Positions 52,797 through 61,997 of a stretch of 64,000 nucleotides of DNA are shown piece after piece. Each line of letters opens with the position of its first letter. Position 1 is the first letter of the stretch. The notes under the pieces are model-generated. The model did not search any database. It saw nothing but the letters and a program-made list of their open reading frames with translations, and was not told the DNA's origin. The DNA lies in NCBI GenBank assembly GCA_002709955.1, contig PAQY01000017.1:1-64000 (forward strand). Direction: 5' to 3'. Made by a program: the position numbers and the translations under genes. The DNA comes from Rhodospirillaceae bacterium (lineage in GTDB: Bacteria; Pseudomonadota; Alphaproteobacteria; UBA8366; Aestuariispiraceae).

Positions 52797-53888
52797 TTAT
52801 TCGGGCGGAACGTAGTACTGCATCCCGAACCAGCGCCACCGTCCGGAATGTCCCAGCATGGTGCAATTGATGCGGGTGCGCCCCGGTGCAAAGGCCCCAT
52901 CAAATCGTACTTCAAACCGGTTCCCCAATTGCTGAAAGTCTGAAATCTGGCTGGCATCGGAATGATAGCATTTCAGGTCCGTCAAATTCTCTGAGACGCC
53001 TTCCACTGTAAAGCCAAAGGCTGGCGGATTGCCCGAACCTTCTGTGGGCAGGGTTGGGTTGCTGGGCGTCAGGCCCGATACCGGCAGGGGCAGGGCGTTT
53101 ACCAGCCGCGTAAATCGCTCAACCCCGCCATAATTCACATTGATCGGAAAACGGGGCAGATAGAACATATCACTGGTGCTGTTCGTAACCCCGGAATGTT
53201 GACCAAAGGCTGCGCTGTATCCCTGTTCCTGGGTCAGGGTCATGATATCGCGACTGGCCTCTCCATAGGGATAGGCAAACAAGGTCGGGCGGATCCCGGT
53301 CATCTCCTGCAGCCGGTTTGCAGAAAGCGTCAGTTCTTCCCTGTTCCTGGCATCGGATTTCAACGGCATATGGGGATGGGTCACCGCCTGGCTGCCGATT
53401 TCGACAAGGCCGGAATCCTTTAATTCCAGGATTTGATCCCAGGTCATGAAATCCGATGATCCCTGGTCGACAGGGTCGGTCGCGACGAACAGGGTAAAGG
53501 GTATTTCTGCGCGTTGCAGTATAGGCCAGGCCCTGTCGTAAACCGAAACATAGGCATCATCAATCGTCAGGGCGACGGTCCGTTCTGGCAATTGGGTTCC
53601 CGCCTTCAGGGCAGAAACGATCCTGGAAAGAGGCATCACGGTATATTTTCCAGATGTCAGTTCCGCCACATGGGCTTCGAATTGCTCCATCGTGACGCTG
53701 GTGCTGGCATATTCATCTTCACCAAAACGGTGATACATCAGGACGACAGCAGATGTTACAGCCTCTTGCGCCGATGCGGTCCCGACCATGCCAGGGCCGG
53801 TCGCCGCCAGGATTACAAGTAAGACTGGACCGATTAATCGGTAAAAAGCCTGGGGGATGCGGTCCCTAAAGGAATTCCAAACGACCAT
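52797..53888 (-). CDS. Exported polysaccharide deacetylase family protein
   Basis: 363 residues with an N-terminal hydrophobic segment (about 16-40, ending with ASAQE), so exported or anchored. The NodB homology domain covers about 45-280: LTIDDAYVSVYDRAWPIL contains the conserved Asp pair, and GSQAVTHPHMPL contains the metal-binding His pair. The C-terminal 90 residues (after about 270) form a separate beta-rich domain ending in WFGMQYYVPPE. Substrates of the family are N-acetylated glycans such as peptidoglycan or exopolysaccharide. It is convergent with the Bax-like gene, another glycan enzyme. Confidence 0.86.
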   Translation of the reverse strand: MVVWNSFRDRIPQAFYRLIGPVLLVILAATGPGMVGTASAQEAVTSAVVLMYHRFGEDEYASTSVTMEQFEAHVAELTSGKYTVMPLSRIVSALKAGTQLPERTVALTIDDAYVSVYDRAWPILQRAEIPFTLFVATDPVDQGSSDFMTWDQILELKDSGLVEIGSQAVTHPHMPLKSDARNREELTLSANRLQEMTGIRPTLFAYPYGEASRDIMTLTQEQGYSAAFGQHSGVTNSTSDMFYLPRFPINVNYGGVERFTRLVNALPLPVSGLTPSNPTLPTEGSGNPPAFGFTVEGVSENLTDLKCYHSDASQISDFQQLGNRFEVRFDGAFAPGRTRINCTMLGHSGRWRWFGMQYYVPPE

Positions 53889-54126
53889 ACGTGTCTCCAG
53901 CTATCGACTTGCCAAATGCGGTTATAAATCCGCTTTGATGTTCAGCATGGACCCCCGATATGTTCTAAGCATGGCATCACGATTGCCACAATCTTAAAAA
54001 GTGACGCACCGACAATGCTGCTAAAATCCCACCGGTTCTGCCAAGGGCCTGCATGTAAAGTGCTTGCTTGCCATTCTGCTGAACCTGGGCCATTTTCTGT
54101 TTATGTTCCATCCAAAGGCATCTCCC

Positions 54127-54630
54127 ATGACCCTTCACCCCCCTGATTTGCCGATAGAAGGCATTCGGATTGCGCCAATTGGGGTGGAGGGATTCCGCGT
54201 GATTGCCGCGCTTTATGCTCTGGCTTTCGATGACCCCTGGCCAGAACCGTCGGTGCGTGAATTATTATCCGTTCCGGGGACATGGGGGCTGATTGCCCTG
54301 AATTCTGTTCCGTCGAAATCGGATTCCTCGGGTGATCCTGTTGGCTTTATTTTGGCCAGAATTGTCCTGGATGAGGCTGAAATATTATCCATCGGGGTGC
54401 CGCCCAATTGGCGGAAGGCCGGAATTGGTCGGGCGTTATTGACCGCCGCCCTGGACCAGGTGCAGGAAAAGGGCGCGAATAAGGTGTTTCTGGAGGTTGG
54501 AAAAGATAATCCCGCCGCTGTGGCGCTGTATACTGATATGGCGTTCAAACAAGTTGGCTTGCGGAAAAAATACTATCGAAGAAGTGATGGCGCATTAATC
54601 GACGCGCTTGTTATGCAAAAAAGGCTTTAA
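54127..54630 (+). CDS. GNAT acetyltransferase, RimI-like
   Basis: A GNAT-fold acetyltransferase of about 167 residues resembling RimI, which acetylates ribosomal protein S18 N-termini. The acetyl-CoA loop is VPPNWRKAGIGRALL (R-x2-G-x-G/A), followed by VFLEVGKDNPAAVALYTDMAFKQVGLRKKYY, the RimI-like pattern. I take ATG 54127; the open frame reaches 54064. tsaB and tsaE, frequent neighbours of rimI, are absent here. It lies just upstream of an AT-rich gap before MucR. Confidence 0.78.
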   Translation: MTLHPPDLPIEGIRIAPIGVEGFRVIAALYALAFDDPWPEPSVRELLSVPGTWGLIALNSVPSKSDSSGDPVGFILARIVLDEAEILSIGVPPNWRKAGIGRALLTAALDQVQEKGANKVFLEVGKDNPAAVALYTDMAFKQVGLRKKYYRRSDGALIDALVMQKRL

Positions 54631-54710
54631 AGATAAAGGGGTTTTAGTTTTTCTGGTTCAGATACTGGCATGCAAATAAATTAAAAGTTAAAGCACTTGA
54701 TTCTTCTCTT

Positions 54711-54732
54711 GCAAAAATCAATATTTTTTTGC
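54711..54732. promoter_or_regulatory. AT-rich inverted repeat upstream of mucR
   Basis: GCAAAAA (54711-54717) and TTTTTGC (54726-54732) form a 7-bp stem with an 8-base loop inside a clearly AT-rich 240-bp gap (54631-54873), which is unlike the GC-rich surroundings. MucR-type proteins bind degenerate AT-rich sites and repress their own genes, so this is a plausible autoregulatory region. I cannot define the exact site. Confidence 0.4.
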
Positions 54733-54873
54733 TAAGTCCAAAAACATGCTTGATGAATGATAATTCTATAATCAATGCATGAAGCTGGTTGTGTGATTAG
54801 TAAATGTCACTTGAGATTCGGTGTTGGTTTGATCGATACGGAGTGATCAGGCTCCTAAAAGAAAGGTAAAGTC

Positions 54874-55302
54874 ATGGCGGAAACTTCTGAAACAGATATT
54901 GGGTCCTCTGAATTGTTACAATTGACGTCCGATATTGTCGCGGCGCATGTATCCAATAACTCTGTTCCCTCTTCTGAGCTTTCCGGATTGATTGAACAGG
55001 TCTATCGAACGCTGGAGCAGGTCGGCAAAGGGCCAGAGCCCGAAGCGGATAAACCCATTCCGGCGATTTCGGTTAAGAAATCAATTCATCCAGATTATCT
55101 GGTCTGTCTGGAAGATGGTAAAAAATTGAAGATGCTGAAGCGTCATCTGAAAACATCTTATGACATGTCACCGGAAGAATATCGGGAACGCTGGAACCTG
55201 CCTGCGGATTATCCGATGGTTGCGCCGAATTACGCCAAACAGCGCTCGAAGCTGGCTAAAGAAATTGGCCTGGGGCGGCAATCCCGCAGCAACAGCAAAT
55301 AA
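54874..55302 (+). CDS. mucR: Ros/MucR family transcriptional regulator
   Basis: A 142-residue regulator of the alphaproteobacterial Ros/MucR zinc-finger family, which controls exopolysaccharide, motility and virulence genes by bridging AT-rich DNA. The conserved DNA-binding part is at about 74-130: VCLEDGKKLKMLKRHL (Cys78, Asp81, His91), then MSPEEYRERWNLPADYPMVAPNYAKQRSKLAKEIGLG. The position four after His91, commonly His in MucR, is Ser95 (KTSYDM), so one zinc ligand seems absent. AAAGAAAGG precedes the ATG, and a strong terminator follows. Confidence 0.88.
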   Translation: MAETSETDIGSSELLQLTSDIVAAHVSNNSVPSSELSGLIEQVYRTLEQVGKGPEPEADKPIPAISVKKSIHPDYLVCLEDGKKLKMLKRHLKTSYDMSPEEYRERWNLPADYPMVAPNYAKQRSKLAKEIGLGRQSRSNSK

Positions 55303-55331
55303 TAATTTTGCACAATGGTCTGGTTTCAATT

Positions 55332-55372
55332 CCCGCCGCATCATCCAGACGATGATGGGCGGGTTTCTTTTT
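55332..55372 (+). terminator. Rho-independent terminator after mucR
   Basis: CCCGCC pairs with GGCGGG and, inside one unpaired G, CATCATC pairs with GATGATG around loop CAGAC, followed by TTTCTTTTT at 55364-55372. It is 30 bp after the mucR stop and separates it from fur. Confidence 0.93.
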
Positions 55373-55533
55373 GCAGGCCCGTTCTGTGCCAAATCATCCT
55401 GCCAGCAGGCAGGCAATATGCGATGTAATGCATATTGGGGTGCTTATAGAATTGATCCTTGGGGGCTGCGCAGGTAGGGTTTGAGCAACAGCAATTGGTA
55501 CAGCCAACTGTCAGAATAGAAGGGAACGCTGTA

Positions 55534-55977
55534 ATGGATGGGACGGACCCTCTTCGCATTGAAAATCTTTGCGCAGAAAAAGGCTTGAAGATGACAGAGC
55601 AGCGCCGGGTCATCGCCCGCGTGCTTTCTGAAAGCAATGATCACCCAGATGTGGAACAATTGCATCAACGCGCGACTGAGGTTGACTCAAAAATCAGCAT
55701 CGCAACCGTGTATCGCACCGTTCGCCTGTTGGAAGAGGCAGGGATCCTGACCCGCCATGACTTCGGGGATGGGCGTGCGCGCTATGAAGAAGTTCCAGAT
55801 GAACATCACGACCACCTGATTGATATCGAATCTGGAAAAGTGATCGAATTCCACAATGAAGCGATTGAGCGTTTGCAGGAAGCCGTCGCCAAGGAATTGG
55901 GGTATCAGCTGGTCGATCATCGGCTTGAATTATTTGGTGTGCGCCTGGGTCGATCAGGGAAGAAGGGCCCATCGTGA
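55534..55977 (+). CDS. fur: Fur family transcriptional regulator
   Basis: A Fur-type metalloregulator of about 147 residues starting at ATG 55534 with GAAGGGA upstream. The winged helix is KMTEQRRVIARVLSES..HPDVEQLHQRATEVDSKISIATVYRTVRLLEEAGI. The regulatory metal site includes His and Glu in EEVPDEHHDHLIDIESGKVIEFH. The structural Cys pairs of E. coli Fur are absent, as common in Alphaproteobacteria, where Fur-like proteins may be Mur (Mn) or Fur (Fe). Its stop overlaps olsB by 4 bp (ATCGTGAC), so it leads the fur-olsB-olsA transcript. Confidence 0.92.
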   Translation: MDGTDPLRIENLCAEKGLKMTEQRRVIARVLSESNDHPDVEQLHQRATEVDSKISIATVYRTVRLLEEAGILTRHDFGDGRARYEEVPDEHHDHLIDIESGKVIEFHNEAIERLQEAVAKELGYQLVDHRLELFGVRLGRSGKKGPS

Positions 55978-56819
55978 CAGGTACCAGTTCACTGAATGAG
56001 TCGTTAGCGCAATTGACGAGCAATAATCTTGGAATACGGCTCGCCAATGGGGATCCTGGTTTTGTTGATGCGTCTCAGGCGCTTCGGTACCGGGTCTTCT
56101 ATGAAGAAATGACCGCCCATCCCAGTCCGGAAACCGCGCGCAGCAAGCGCGATGTGGATACTTTTGACGATGTTGCAGATCATCTGCTGGTGGTTGATCG
56201 AAATCTAGGTGACGGTCCGGAATCTGTCGTTGGCACCTATCGATTGGTCCGGCGAGAGGCCGCCGCGCGCCATGGGCAGTTCTACAGCGTCGATGAATAT
56301 GATATCAGCGCGATTGTGAACCAGCCCGGTGAAATTCTGGAATTGGGCCGGTCCTGCGTCGATATCAATTACCGCTCCCGCCATGTTATGGATCTGTTGT
56401 GGCGGGGCATTGCCGCCTATGTCTTCCATTATGACATTACGCTGATGTTCGGTTGTGCCAGCTTTTCGGGTGTGGATCCGGAAGCCATCGCCCTGCCATT
56501 GAGCTATTTGTATCAGAATCACCTGGCCCCGATTGAAAAGCGCCCGGTCGCCCTGCCGGAACGGTATGTTGAAATGAATCGCCTGCCCGCGGACAGTTAT
56601 GAAAAGCGCAAGGGCCTGGCCGCCGTTCCGCCGCTGATCAAGGGCTATTTGCGTCTGGGGGGCTTTATCGGCGATGGTGCCGTGATTGACCCACAATTTG
56701 ATACGATCGATGTCTGTATCGTGGTCGAAACCGATCTGGTGACGGATCGATACTATAAACACTATGTCCGCAAGACGGGCGAAAGTGGCAGTGATGAGCG
56801 CAGTTCAAGCGAGACCTGA
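55974..56819 (+). CDS. olsB: Ornithine N-acyltransferase OlsB-like (GNAT)
   Basis: Transfers a 3-hydroxyacyl group from ACP to ornithine, giving lyso-ornithine lipid. The 281-residue protein belongs to the GNAT/hemolysin-like family, with ALRYRVFYEEMTA near residue 36, VVGTYRLVRREAA, ILELGRSCVDINYRSRHVMDLLWRGIAAYV and LMFGCASFSGVDP. Its GTG start overlaps the fur stop, and its 3' end overlaps olsA by 26 bp, so a three-gene operon is clear. The olsB-olsA pair makes phosphate-free membrane lipids. Some annotations call this family 'hemolysin'. Confidence 0.86.
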   Translation: MTGTSSLNESLAQLTSNNLGIRLANGDPGFVDASQALRYRVFYEEMTAHPSPETARSKRDVDTFDDVADHLLVVDRNLGDGPESVVGTYRLVRREAAARHGQFYSVDEYDISAIVNQPGEILELGRSCVDINYRSRHVMDLLWRGIAAYVFHYDITLMFGCASFSGVDPEAIALPLSYLYQNHLAPIEKRPVALPERYVEMNRLPADSYEKRKGLAAVPPLIKGYLRLGGFIGDGAVIDPQFDTIDVCIVVETDLVTDRYYKHYVRKTGESGSDERSSSET

Positions 56820-57693
56820 AAAGCCAGACCCCAGCAGCTATCGGCGACCGCGCGTCATTCCTCAACCAGGTGTTTTTAAGACATCTCGTTTCCTGGCGGG
56901 GTTGCGCGCAACGGGGATCGCAGTGTGGACCCTGTGGCTGGCATTATTGAACCTGCGCAGTATTCTGGCGAAACGGGGCGTTACACCCGACGTCACGATG
57001 CAATGGCACAAAATGACTCAGCGGATTGCCGCGATTGACGTGCGGGTAACCGGCACCCCGATCCGGGACCGCCCCGTCCTGTTTGTCGCCAATCATGCAT
57101 CTTATCTGGACATAATCGTGCTGGGTGCCTTGCTGCCCTGTTCCTTCGTGTCGAAGTCCGAGGTCCGCGACTGGCCGATATTTGGCTGGCTGGCGGTTCA
57201 ACAGCGCACGGTTTTCATCGAACGCGATCCCCGTAAGGCGGATCGACATTTGAGCGAAATGAAGCAACGCATCGAAGATGGCGGCTGTCTGGTCCTGTTT
57301 CCAGAGGGAACAAGTTCGGATGGCAGTCGCGTTTTGCCCTTCAAAAGCGCGCTGTTCCAATCCGCCAGCATCGAATTCCCAGAAACCGGACAGATTGAGG
57401 TGCAGACGGTGTCCATCGCCTATAACCGGTTGGATGGCATGCCTATGGGCCGCGCTTTGCGCCCGCTCTATACCTGGTTTGGCGATATGGAACTGGTGCC
57501 CCATCTGATGGGGTGGCTGGGTCTGGGCACGGTTGGGGTGGATGTCGTGTTTCATGAACCCCTGCGCATGGCCGATGTTGGGGGGCGCAAAGAATTGGCG
57601 CAGGCGACACAACGGGCCTGTACACACGGGCTGCAAACCGCACTGCGTAATGCGCCACAGCCCAGCAGCCCAATGGTCCAGGCTGTGTCGTGA
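56794..57693 (+). CDS. olsA: Lyso-ornithine lipid acyltransferase OlsA-like (PlsC family)
   Basis: A PlsC-type 1-acyl-acyltransferase of about 299 residues that adds the second acyl chain to lyso-ornithine lipid. The HX4D motif is NHASYLD, and the PEGTS motif is in LFPEGTSSDGSRVLPFKSALF. A hydrophobic segment near residue 40 (GIAVWTLWLALLNL) anchors it to the membrane. I use ATG 56794 (MSAVQARPEKP); an upstream Met at 56784 is out of the likely register of translation. Alternatively it could serve phosphatidic acid synthesis; synteny with olsB favours OlsA. Confidence 0.87.
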   Translation: MSAVQARPEKPDPSSYRRPRVIPQPGVFKTSRFLAGLRATGIAVWTLWLALLNLRSILAKRGVTPDVTMQWHKMTQRIAAIDVRVTGTPIRDRPVLFVANHASYLDIIVLGALLPCSFVSKSEVRDWPIFGWLAVQQRTVFIERDPRKADRHLSEMKQRIEDGGCLVLFPEGTSSDGSRVLPFKSALFQSASIEFPETGQIEVQTVSIAYNRLDGMPMGRALRPLYTWFGDMELVPHLMGWLGLGTVGVDVVFHEPLRMADVGGRKELAQATQRACTHGLQTALRNAPQPSSPMVQAVS

Positions 57694-58018
57694 TCCTTGA
57701 AGTTGAAACAATCTTGCAGTAGGCTGCAAGGGCATCAGGCATCCCGTGACACGTTAGGAAATTGGCAAGCATTTCGCAGTATGGTCCTTAGCAATTGTCC
57801 GCCCTCTCCGGTTCAGGCATTCCACACGCGATCAAACGCGGCGTTGGATGGGCGCACATGACGGTCCAACGCAATGACACTGCCGCCCTCTGGTGCCGAC
57901 TCACCGCACAGTTTTCAGCGTTTGGCGCAGGAGATGCCGCATTGACGGCACCCCATTGTCTGTCCTATCAGGCGCGGGATTGTTGTATTATCCCGCATAC
58001 TGTGAAGCGAGCGTGTTG
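57694..58018 (+). other. 325-bp intergenic region before miaB with two hairpins
   Basis: No gene is supported here. A 7-bp stem (CTTGCAG/CTGCAAG, 57713-57730, loop TAGG) lies 20 bp after the olsA stop, without a T-tract. A second 7-bp stem (GCGGGAT/ATCCCGC, 57974-57996, loop of nine) lies 22 bp before the miaB ATG, close enough to affect ribosome access. The rest is ordinary GC-rich sequence. Confidence 0.5.
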
Positions 58019-59512
58019 ATGACCCAAGGTGCCACTACTTCAATGAAGACCCCGGAACGCCAGTCTCAGGATCGATTGCGGAAGGTCCATATCAAGACCT
58101 ATGGCTGTCAGATGAATGCGTATGACAGCGAGCGCATGATAGAGACTTTGGCCCCATTGGGGTTTGAAGTCAGCGCTGAAATGGAAGGGGCTGATCTGGT
58201 CATTCTGAACACCTGTCACATTCGTGAGAAGGCGTCGGAAAAGGTCTATTCGGAACTGGGTCGCCTGCGGGAGGCACAGGCCCGAATGGCGGAAACCGGC
58301 GGGCGCATGATGTTGGCGGTTGCAGGCTGTGTCGCCCAGGCCGAAGGCGCAGAAATTCTGCGGCGTGCGCCCCAGGTCGATATGGTTTTCGGGCCCCAGA
58401 CCTATCACCGCCTGCCTGCCATGCTGGCAGAGGCCGAAAAGAATCTGGGCAAGGGTCAGGTCGATACGGATTTCCCGATTGAAGATAAATATGATGTCCT
58501 GCCCGAAGAACGCATTCCGGCTGGTATTTCTGCCTTTCTGACCATTCAGGAAGGGTGCGACAAGTTCTGTACCTTCTGCGTTGTTCCCTATACCCGCGGG
58601 TCGGAACAGTCCCGGTCCGCGATCGCCATTCTGAACGAAGCCAAACAGATGGTTGCCAAAGGGGTGCGGGAAATCACGCTGCTGGGCCAGAATGTGAATG
58701 CCTATCATGGTGTTGGGCCGGATGGGCGCGAATGGGGCCTGGCCCGATTGATCCGCGCCCTGGCGGAAATTGATGGTCTGGCACGGATTCGCTACACAAC
58801 CAGCCATCCCCGGGACATGGATGATGATCTGATCGCGGCCCATGGGGATGTGCCCGCCCTGATGCCCTTCCTGCATTTGCCGGTACAAAGCGGGTCGGAT
58901 CGCATTCTGGCGGCAATGAACCGCAAGCATAAAGTGGATGTATTCCGCAAGGTTGTGGATCGCCTGCGGGATGTGCGCCCGGACATGGCTTTCAGTTCCG
59001 ATTTCATTGTCGGCTTCCCCGGTGAAAGCGATGCGGATTTTGCTGAAACGTTGAAGCTGGTGACGGATATCGGTTTCGCCGCCAACTTCTCGTTCAAATA
59101 CTCGCCCCGCCCTGGAACGCCGGCTGCGGATATGGGGAATGCGGTCCCCGATCCGGTCATGACGGATCGGCTGACGGCATTGCAGCAATTGCTGGATGCC
59201 CAACAGGAAGCCTTCAACCGGGGCTGTATCGGCAAGACCATGCCGGTGCTGATGGAAAAATCGGCCCGCGACCCAGGTCAACTGGTCGGGCGATCACCGT
59301 ATCTGCAGCCTGTGCATATCTTCGGGGACGCGTCACTAATTGGTCATATTGTAAATTGCGACATTCAGGACCTTAAGGCTTATAGTTTGTTCGGGTCGTT
59401 GGTTTCTGGCGACCCTGCCTTGTTGCCATCTCAATCGTTTGTATCTCAATCGGGAGCCGCTGTAGGTGGGCAATCCCCGCCTATTGATCCCAAGGAAAGG
59501 GTCTGCGCTTGA
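58019..59512 (+). CDS. miaB: tRNA-2-methylthio-N6-dimethylallyladenosine synthase
   Basis: Radical-SAM methylthiotransferase acting on i6A37 in tRNA. About 497 residues from ATG 58019. The N-terminal UPF0004 domain has its three cluster Cys in [15 protein letters not shown] and AGCVAQ. The radical SAM motif is CDKFCTFC, followed by the SEQSRSAI loop. A TRAM-like C-terminal domain is recognisable ([25 protein letters not shown]), then a variable Ser-rich tail of about 45 residues. The stop TGA overlaps the phoH TTG start. Confidence 0.95.
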   Translation: MTQGATTSMKTPERQSQDRLRKVHIKTYGCQMNAYDSERMIETLAPLGFEVSAEMEGADLVILNTCHIREKASEKVYSELGRLREAQARMAETGGRMMLAVAGCVAQAEGAEILRRAPQVDMVFGPQTYHRLPAMLAEAEKNLGKGQVDTDFPIEDKYDVLPEERIPAGISAFLTIQEGCDKFCTFCVVPYTRGSEQSRSAIAILNEAKQMVAKGVREITLLGQNVNAYHGVGPDGREWGLARLIRALAEIDGLARIRYTTSHPRDMDDDLIAAHGDVPALMPFLHLPVQSGSDRILAAMNRKHKVDVFRKVVDRLRDVRPDMAFSSDFIVGFPGESDADFAETLKLVTDIGFAANFSFKYSPRPGTPAADMGNAVPDPVMTDRLTALQQLLDAQQEAFNRGCIGKTMPVLMEKSARDPGQLVGRSPYLQPVHIFGDASLIGHIVNCDIQDLKAYSLFGSLVSGDPALLPSQSFVSQSGAAVGGQSPPIDPKERVCA

Positions 59513-60501
59513 ACTCCATCCTGACAGAAGATATGGGCACCATCACCCATGTCATTGAATTCGAAGACAATCGCCTCCTACCCGAATTGTTTGGAGAGCA
59601 TGATAAGAATTTGGTTCGGATAGAAGCACAGTTGGGAATAACGCTGATCAATCGCGGCAATCAGGTGGCGATGACCGGTTCTAAAGACGGGGTCGCCCTG
59701 GCGGAAGAAGGCCTTAATCGCCTGTACAGCCGATTGCGCAGCGGCGAATCGCTGGAAGATGCGGATATTGATGCCGCCTTGCGCATGGTGGGCCAGCCGA
59801 CGGATCTGTTCGGCCAACAGGAACCCATCATCCGCACCCGCCGCCGCCAGATTTCCCCCCGCACGCCGTTGCAGGCAGAATATGTCGATCTGATCCGGGG
59901 CAATGATCTGGTGTTTGGGATTGGTCCTGCGGGAACGGGCAAGACCTATCTGGCCGTCTGTATGGCGGTTTCCATGATGCTGTCGGGTCAGGTGGAAAAG
60001 ATGATCCTGTCGCGCCCCGCTGTCGAAGCCGGGGAGCGTCTGGGCTTTCTGCCGGGCGATATGAAGGAAAAGGTCGATCCCTATCTGCGCCCTATCTATG
60101 ACGCGCTGTATGATACGCTGCCGGCCGATCAGGTGTCGCGGAAATTGGAGAATGGAGAGATTGAGGTCGCGCCTTTGGCCTTTATGCGCGGGCGCACGCT
60201 GAAAAATGCCTTCGTGCTGTTGGACGAGGCGCAGAACACCACGGCGATGCAGATGAAGATGTTCCTGACACGGCTGGGGGAAAACAGCCGCATGGTGGTA
60301 ACCGGGGATCTGTCCCAGATTGACCTGCCCCCCGGTCAGATATCCGGATTGGCCGAAGCTGTGCAGACCTTAAGCGGCATTAAGGGCATTGGCATGACGC
60401 GGTTCACCTCTGCCGATGTCGTGCGCCATCCTCTGGTGTCCAAGATTGTTCAGGCCTATGACGCCCGCGACGCAGCCAAGGCAGGAGGCAAACCGGCGTG
60501 A
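59509..60501 (+). CDS. phoH: PhoH-like ATPase
   Basis: A 330-residue protein with an N-terminal KH-like/PhoH region and an AAA-type NTPase core. Walker A is [14 protein letters not shown], Walker [10 protein letters not shown], with [16 protein letters not shown] and the sensor [14 protein letters not shown]. It starts with TTG at 59509 that overlaps the miaB stop (TTGA); AAGGAAAGG upstream supports this. ATG 59533 is the next choice. PhoH is encoded with YbeY in RNA maturation clusters. The TTG start and overlap give coupled expression with miaB. Confidence 0.93.
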   Translation: MNSILTEDMGTITHVIEFEDNRLLPELFGEHDKNLVRIEAQLGITLINRGNQVAMTGSKDGVALAEEGLNRLYSRLRSGESLEDADIDAALRMVGQPTDLFGQQEPIIRTRRRQISPRTPLQAEYVDLIRGNDLVFGIGPAGTGKTYLAVCMAVSMMLSGQVEKMILSRPAVEAGERLGFLPGDMKEKVDPYLRPIYDALYDTLPADQVSRKLENGEIEVAPLAFMRGRTLKNAFVLLDEAQNTTAMQMKMFLTRLGENSRMVVTGDLSQIDLPPGQISGLAEAVQTLSGIKGIGMTRFTSADVVRHPLVSKIVQAYDARDAAKAGGKPA

Positions 60502-60989
60502 GCACCTCTACCCATTGGGACATTCAATGCACCATTTTAGCAGGGGATTGGACGCCAGCCGATGAAGCCACAGCCCAGGCTGCCGCACGGGCGGCGCTTG
60601 CTGCCATGAACCCAACCCGCGATCTGGAATTGTCGCTTGCCCTGGCCGATGACGAAACGGTCCAGAAGTTGAACCGGGACTATCGCGGTCAGGACAAGCC
60701 GACCAATGTGCTGTCTTTTGAATCCGGCGATGATGCGGATATTCCGGGCGAACCTTTGATGCTGGGCGATGTTGTGCTGGCGCGGGAAACCTGCACGCGG
60801 GAGGCGGGGGAGGAAGGCAAGCAATTTGCCCATCACCTGAGCCATCTTACAATACATGGCGTACTGCATTTATTGGGCTTTGATCATGAGAATGAGGAAG
60901 AGGCCGAAGAGATGGAATCCCTTGAGATAAAGATTTTGGCTGACATTGGCATCGCAAATCCCTATCTCGAAGGCGCAGAAACAAAGTAA
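60498..60989 (+). CDS. ybeY: Endoribonuclease YbeY
   Basis: A 163-residue metalloprotein required for 16S rRNA 3' maturation and ribosome quality control. The zinc-binding H3XH5XH motif is HLTIHGVLHLLGFDH, and the conserved Arg-rich LNRDYRGQDKPTNVLSF segment is present. GTG start at 60498 overlaps the phoH stop (GTGA). The N-terminal 25 residues are long compared with E. coli YbeY. The order phoH-ybeY-corC is broadly conserved. Confidence 0.95.
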   Translation: MSTSTHWDIQCTILAGDWTPADEATAQAAARAALAAMNPTRDLELSLALADDETVQKLNRDYRGQDKPTNVLSFESGDDADIPGEPLMLGDVVLARETCTREAGEEGKQFAHHLSHLTIHGVLHLLGFDHENEEEAEEMESLEIKILADIGIANPYLEGAETK

Positions 60990-61009
60990 GGGCGTAAAAG
61001 GTAAATATC

Positions 61010-61978
61010 ATGGCAGACCATTCATCCTCCGGCACATCCAGTACCGGTGATCAGGGCCCCGGCGAACCCAGTTCTAGAAAGCCGAGTGGCCTGCGCGGGT
61101 TTCTGCGCACGCTTCTCGGCCGAAACGGAGAATCGCAGCTTCGCGACAGTTTTGAAGAACTGTTGGAACAGCACGATGATCGCGCCACACCGATTGATTC
61201 GGATGAACGGGCGCTGATCGACAATATTTTAAATGTCGGGGAAGAAACCGCCTATGACGTGATGATACCCCGGGCGGATATCGTCTCTGTCCCGGCGGAT
61301 ACGTCGCTGGATGAATTGGTCGCGATCATGTCGCGCCAGCCGCATTCGCGCTATCCGGTGCATCGCGACAGCCTGGATGACGTGCTGGGCATGGTCCATA
61401 TCAAGGATGTTCTGGCCGCCACGACAGAGCCGAAGGAAAATTTCTCCGTCCGTGCCGTGATGCGCAAGGTCCTGTTTGTTGCGCCGTCTATGCGGGTGCT
61501 GGATCTGTTGCTGCAAATGCGCATGAACCGGCTGCATATGGCCCTGGTGGTGGATGAATATGGCGGCATCGATGGATTGGTGACGATTGAGGATCTGGTC
61601 GAAGAAATCGTCGGAGAAATCGAAGACGAACACGATATTGATCGCGGCCCCAAGATTGAGCACAAACCCGATGGAACCTGGATCGCCGATGCCCGTCTGG
61701 ATATTGAAGACCTGGAAAAACGGCTGGGCCCGATCCTGACTGACGAAGAGCGTCAGGAAGATATCGATACTGTGGGCGGGTTGGTGTTCACGCTGGCCGG
61801 GCGCGTCCCGATCCGGGGGGAATTGATCCCGCACGAGGAATCCGGCCTGGAATTTGAAGTCCTGGAAGCTGACCCTCGCCGTATCAAGCGGGTTCGTCTG
61901 CGCTATCGCCCCGCTGCGGTAACGCCCAGTGTCGACGCAAAACGCGCCGCTGAAACGACCGCGAAGGCGGCTGAGTAA
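61010..61978 (+). CDS. corC: CorC-like CBS-domain protein
   Basis: A 322-residue cytosolic protein with two CBS domains (about 85-205; VMIPRADIVSVPADTSLDELVAIM and VMRKVLFVAPSMRVLDLLLQM) and a C-terminal CorC_HlyC domain (about 225-300; GTWIADARLDIEDLEKRLG). The CorC partner of CorA-type Mg2+/Co2+ efflux has this layout without transmembrane helices. The first 40 residues are a Ser/Gly/Pro-rich disordered leader. It is the last gene of the miaB-phoH-ybeY-corC row. In many Alphaproteobacteria lnt follows; here a convergent bestrophin-like gene begins 19 bp later. Confidence 0.9.
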   Translation: MADHSSSGTSSTGDQGPGEPSSRKPSGLRGFLRTLLGRNGESQLRDSFEELLEQHDDRATPIDSDERALIDNILNVGEETAYDVMIPRADIVSVPADTSLDELVAIMSRQPHSRYPVHRDSLDDVLGMVHIKDVLAATTEPKENFSVRAVMRKVLFVAPSMRVLDLLLQMRMNRLHMALVVDEYGGIDGLVTIEDLVEEIVGEIEDEHDIDRGPKIEHKPDGTWIADARLDIEDLEKRLGPILTDEERQEDIDTVGGLVFTLAGRVPIRGELIPHEESGLEFEVLEADPRRIKRVRLRYRPAAVTPSVDAKRAAETTAKAAE

Positions 61979-61997
61979 GTCGCGCAGCCCCCTACAG

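Noticed and set aside
58040-59281. Minus-strand frame of about 413 codons opposite miaB
   Set aside because: Antisense to the conserved radical-SAM gene and without a family signature.
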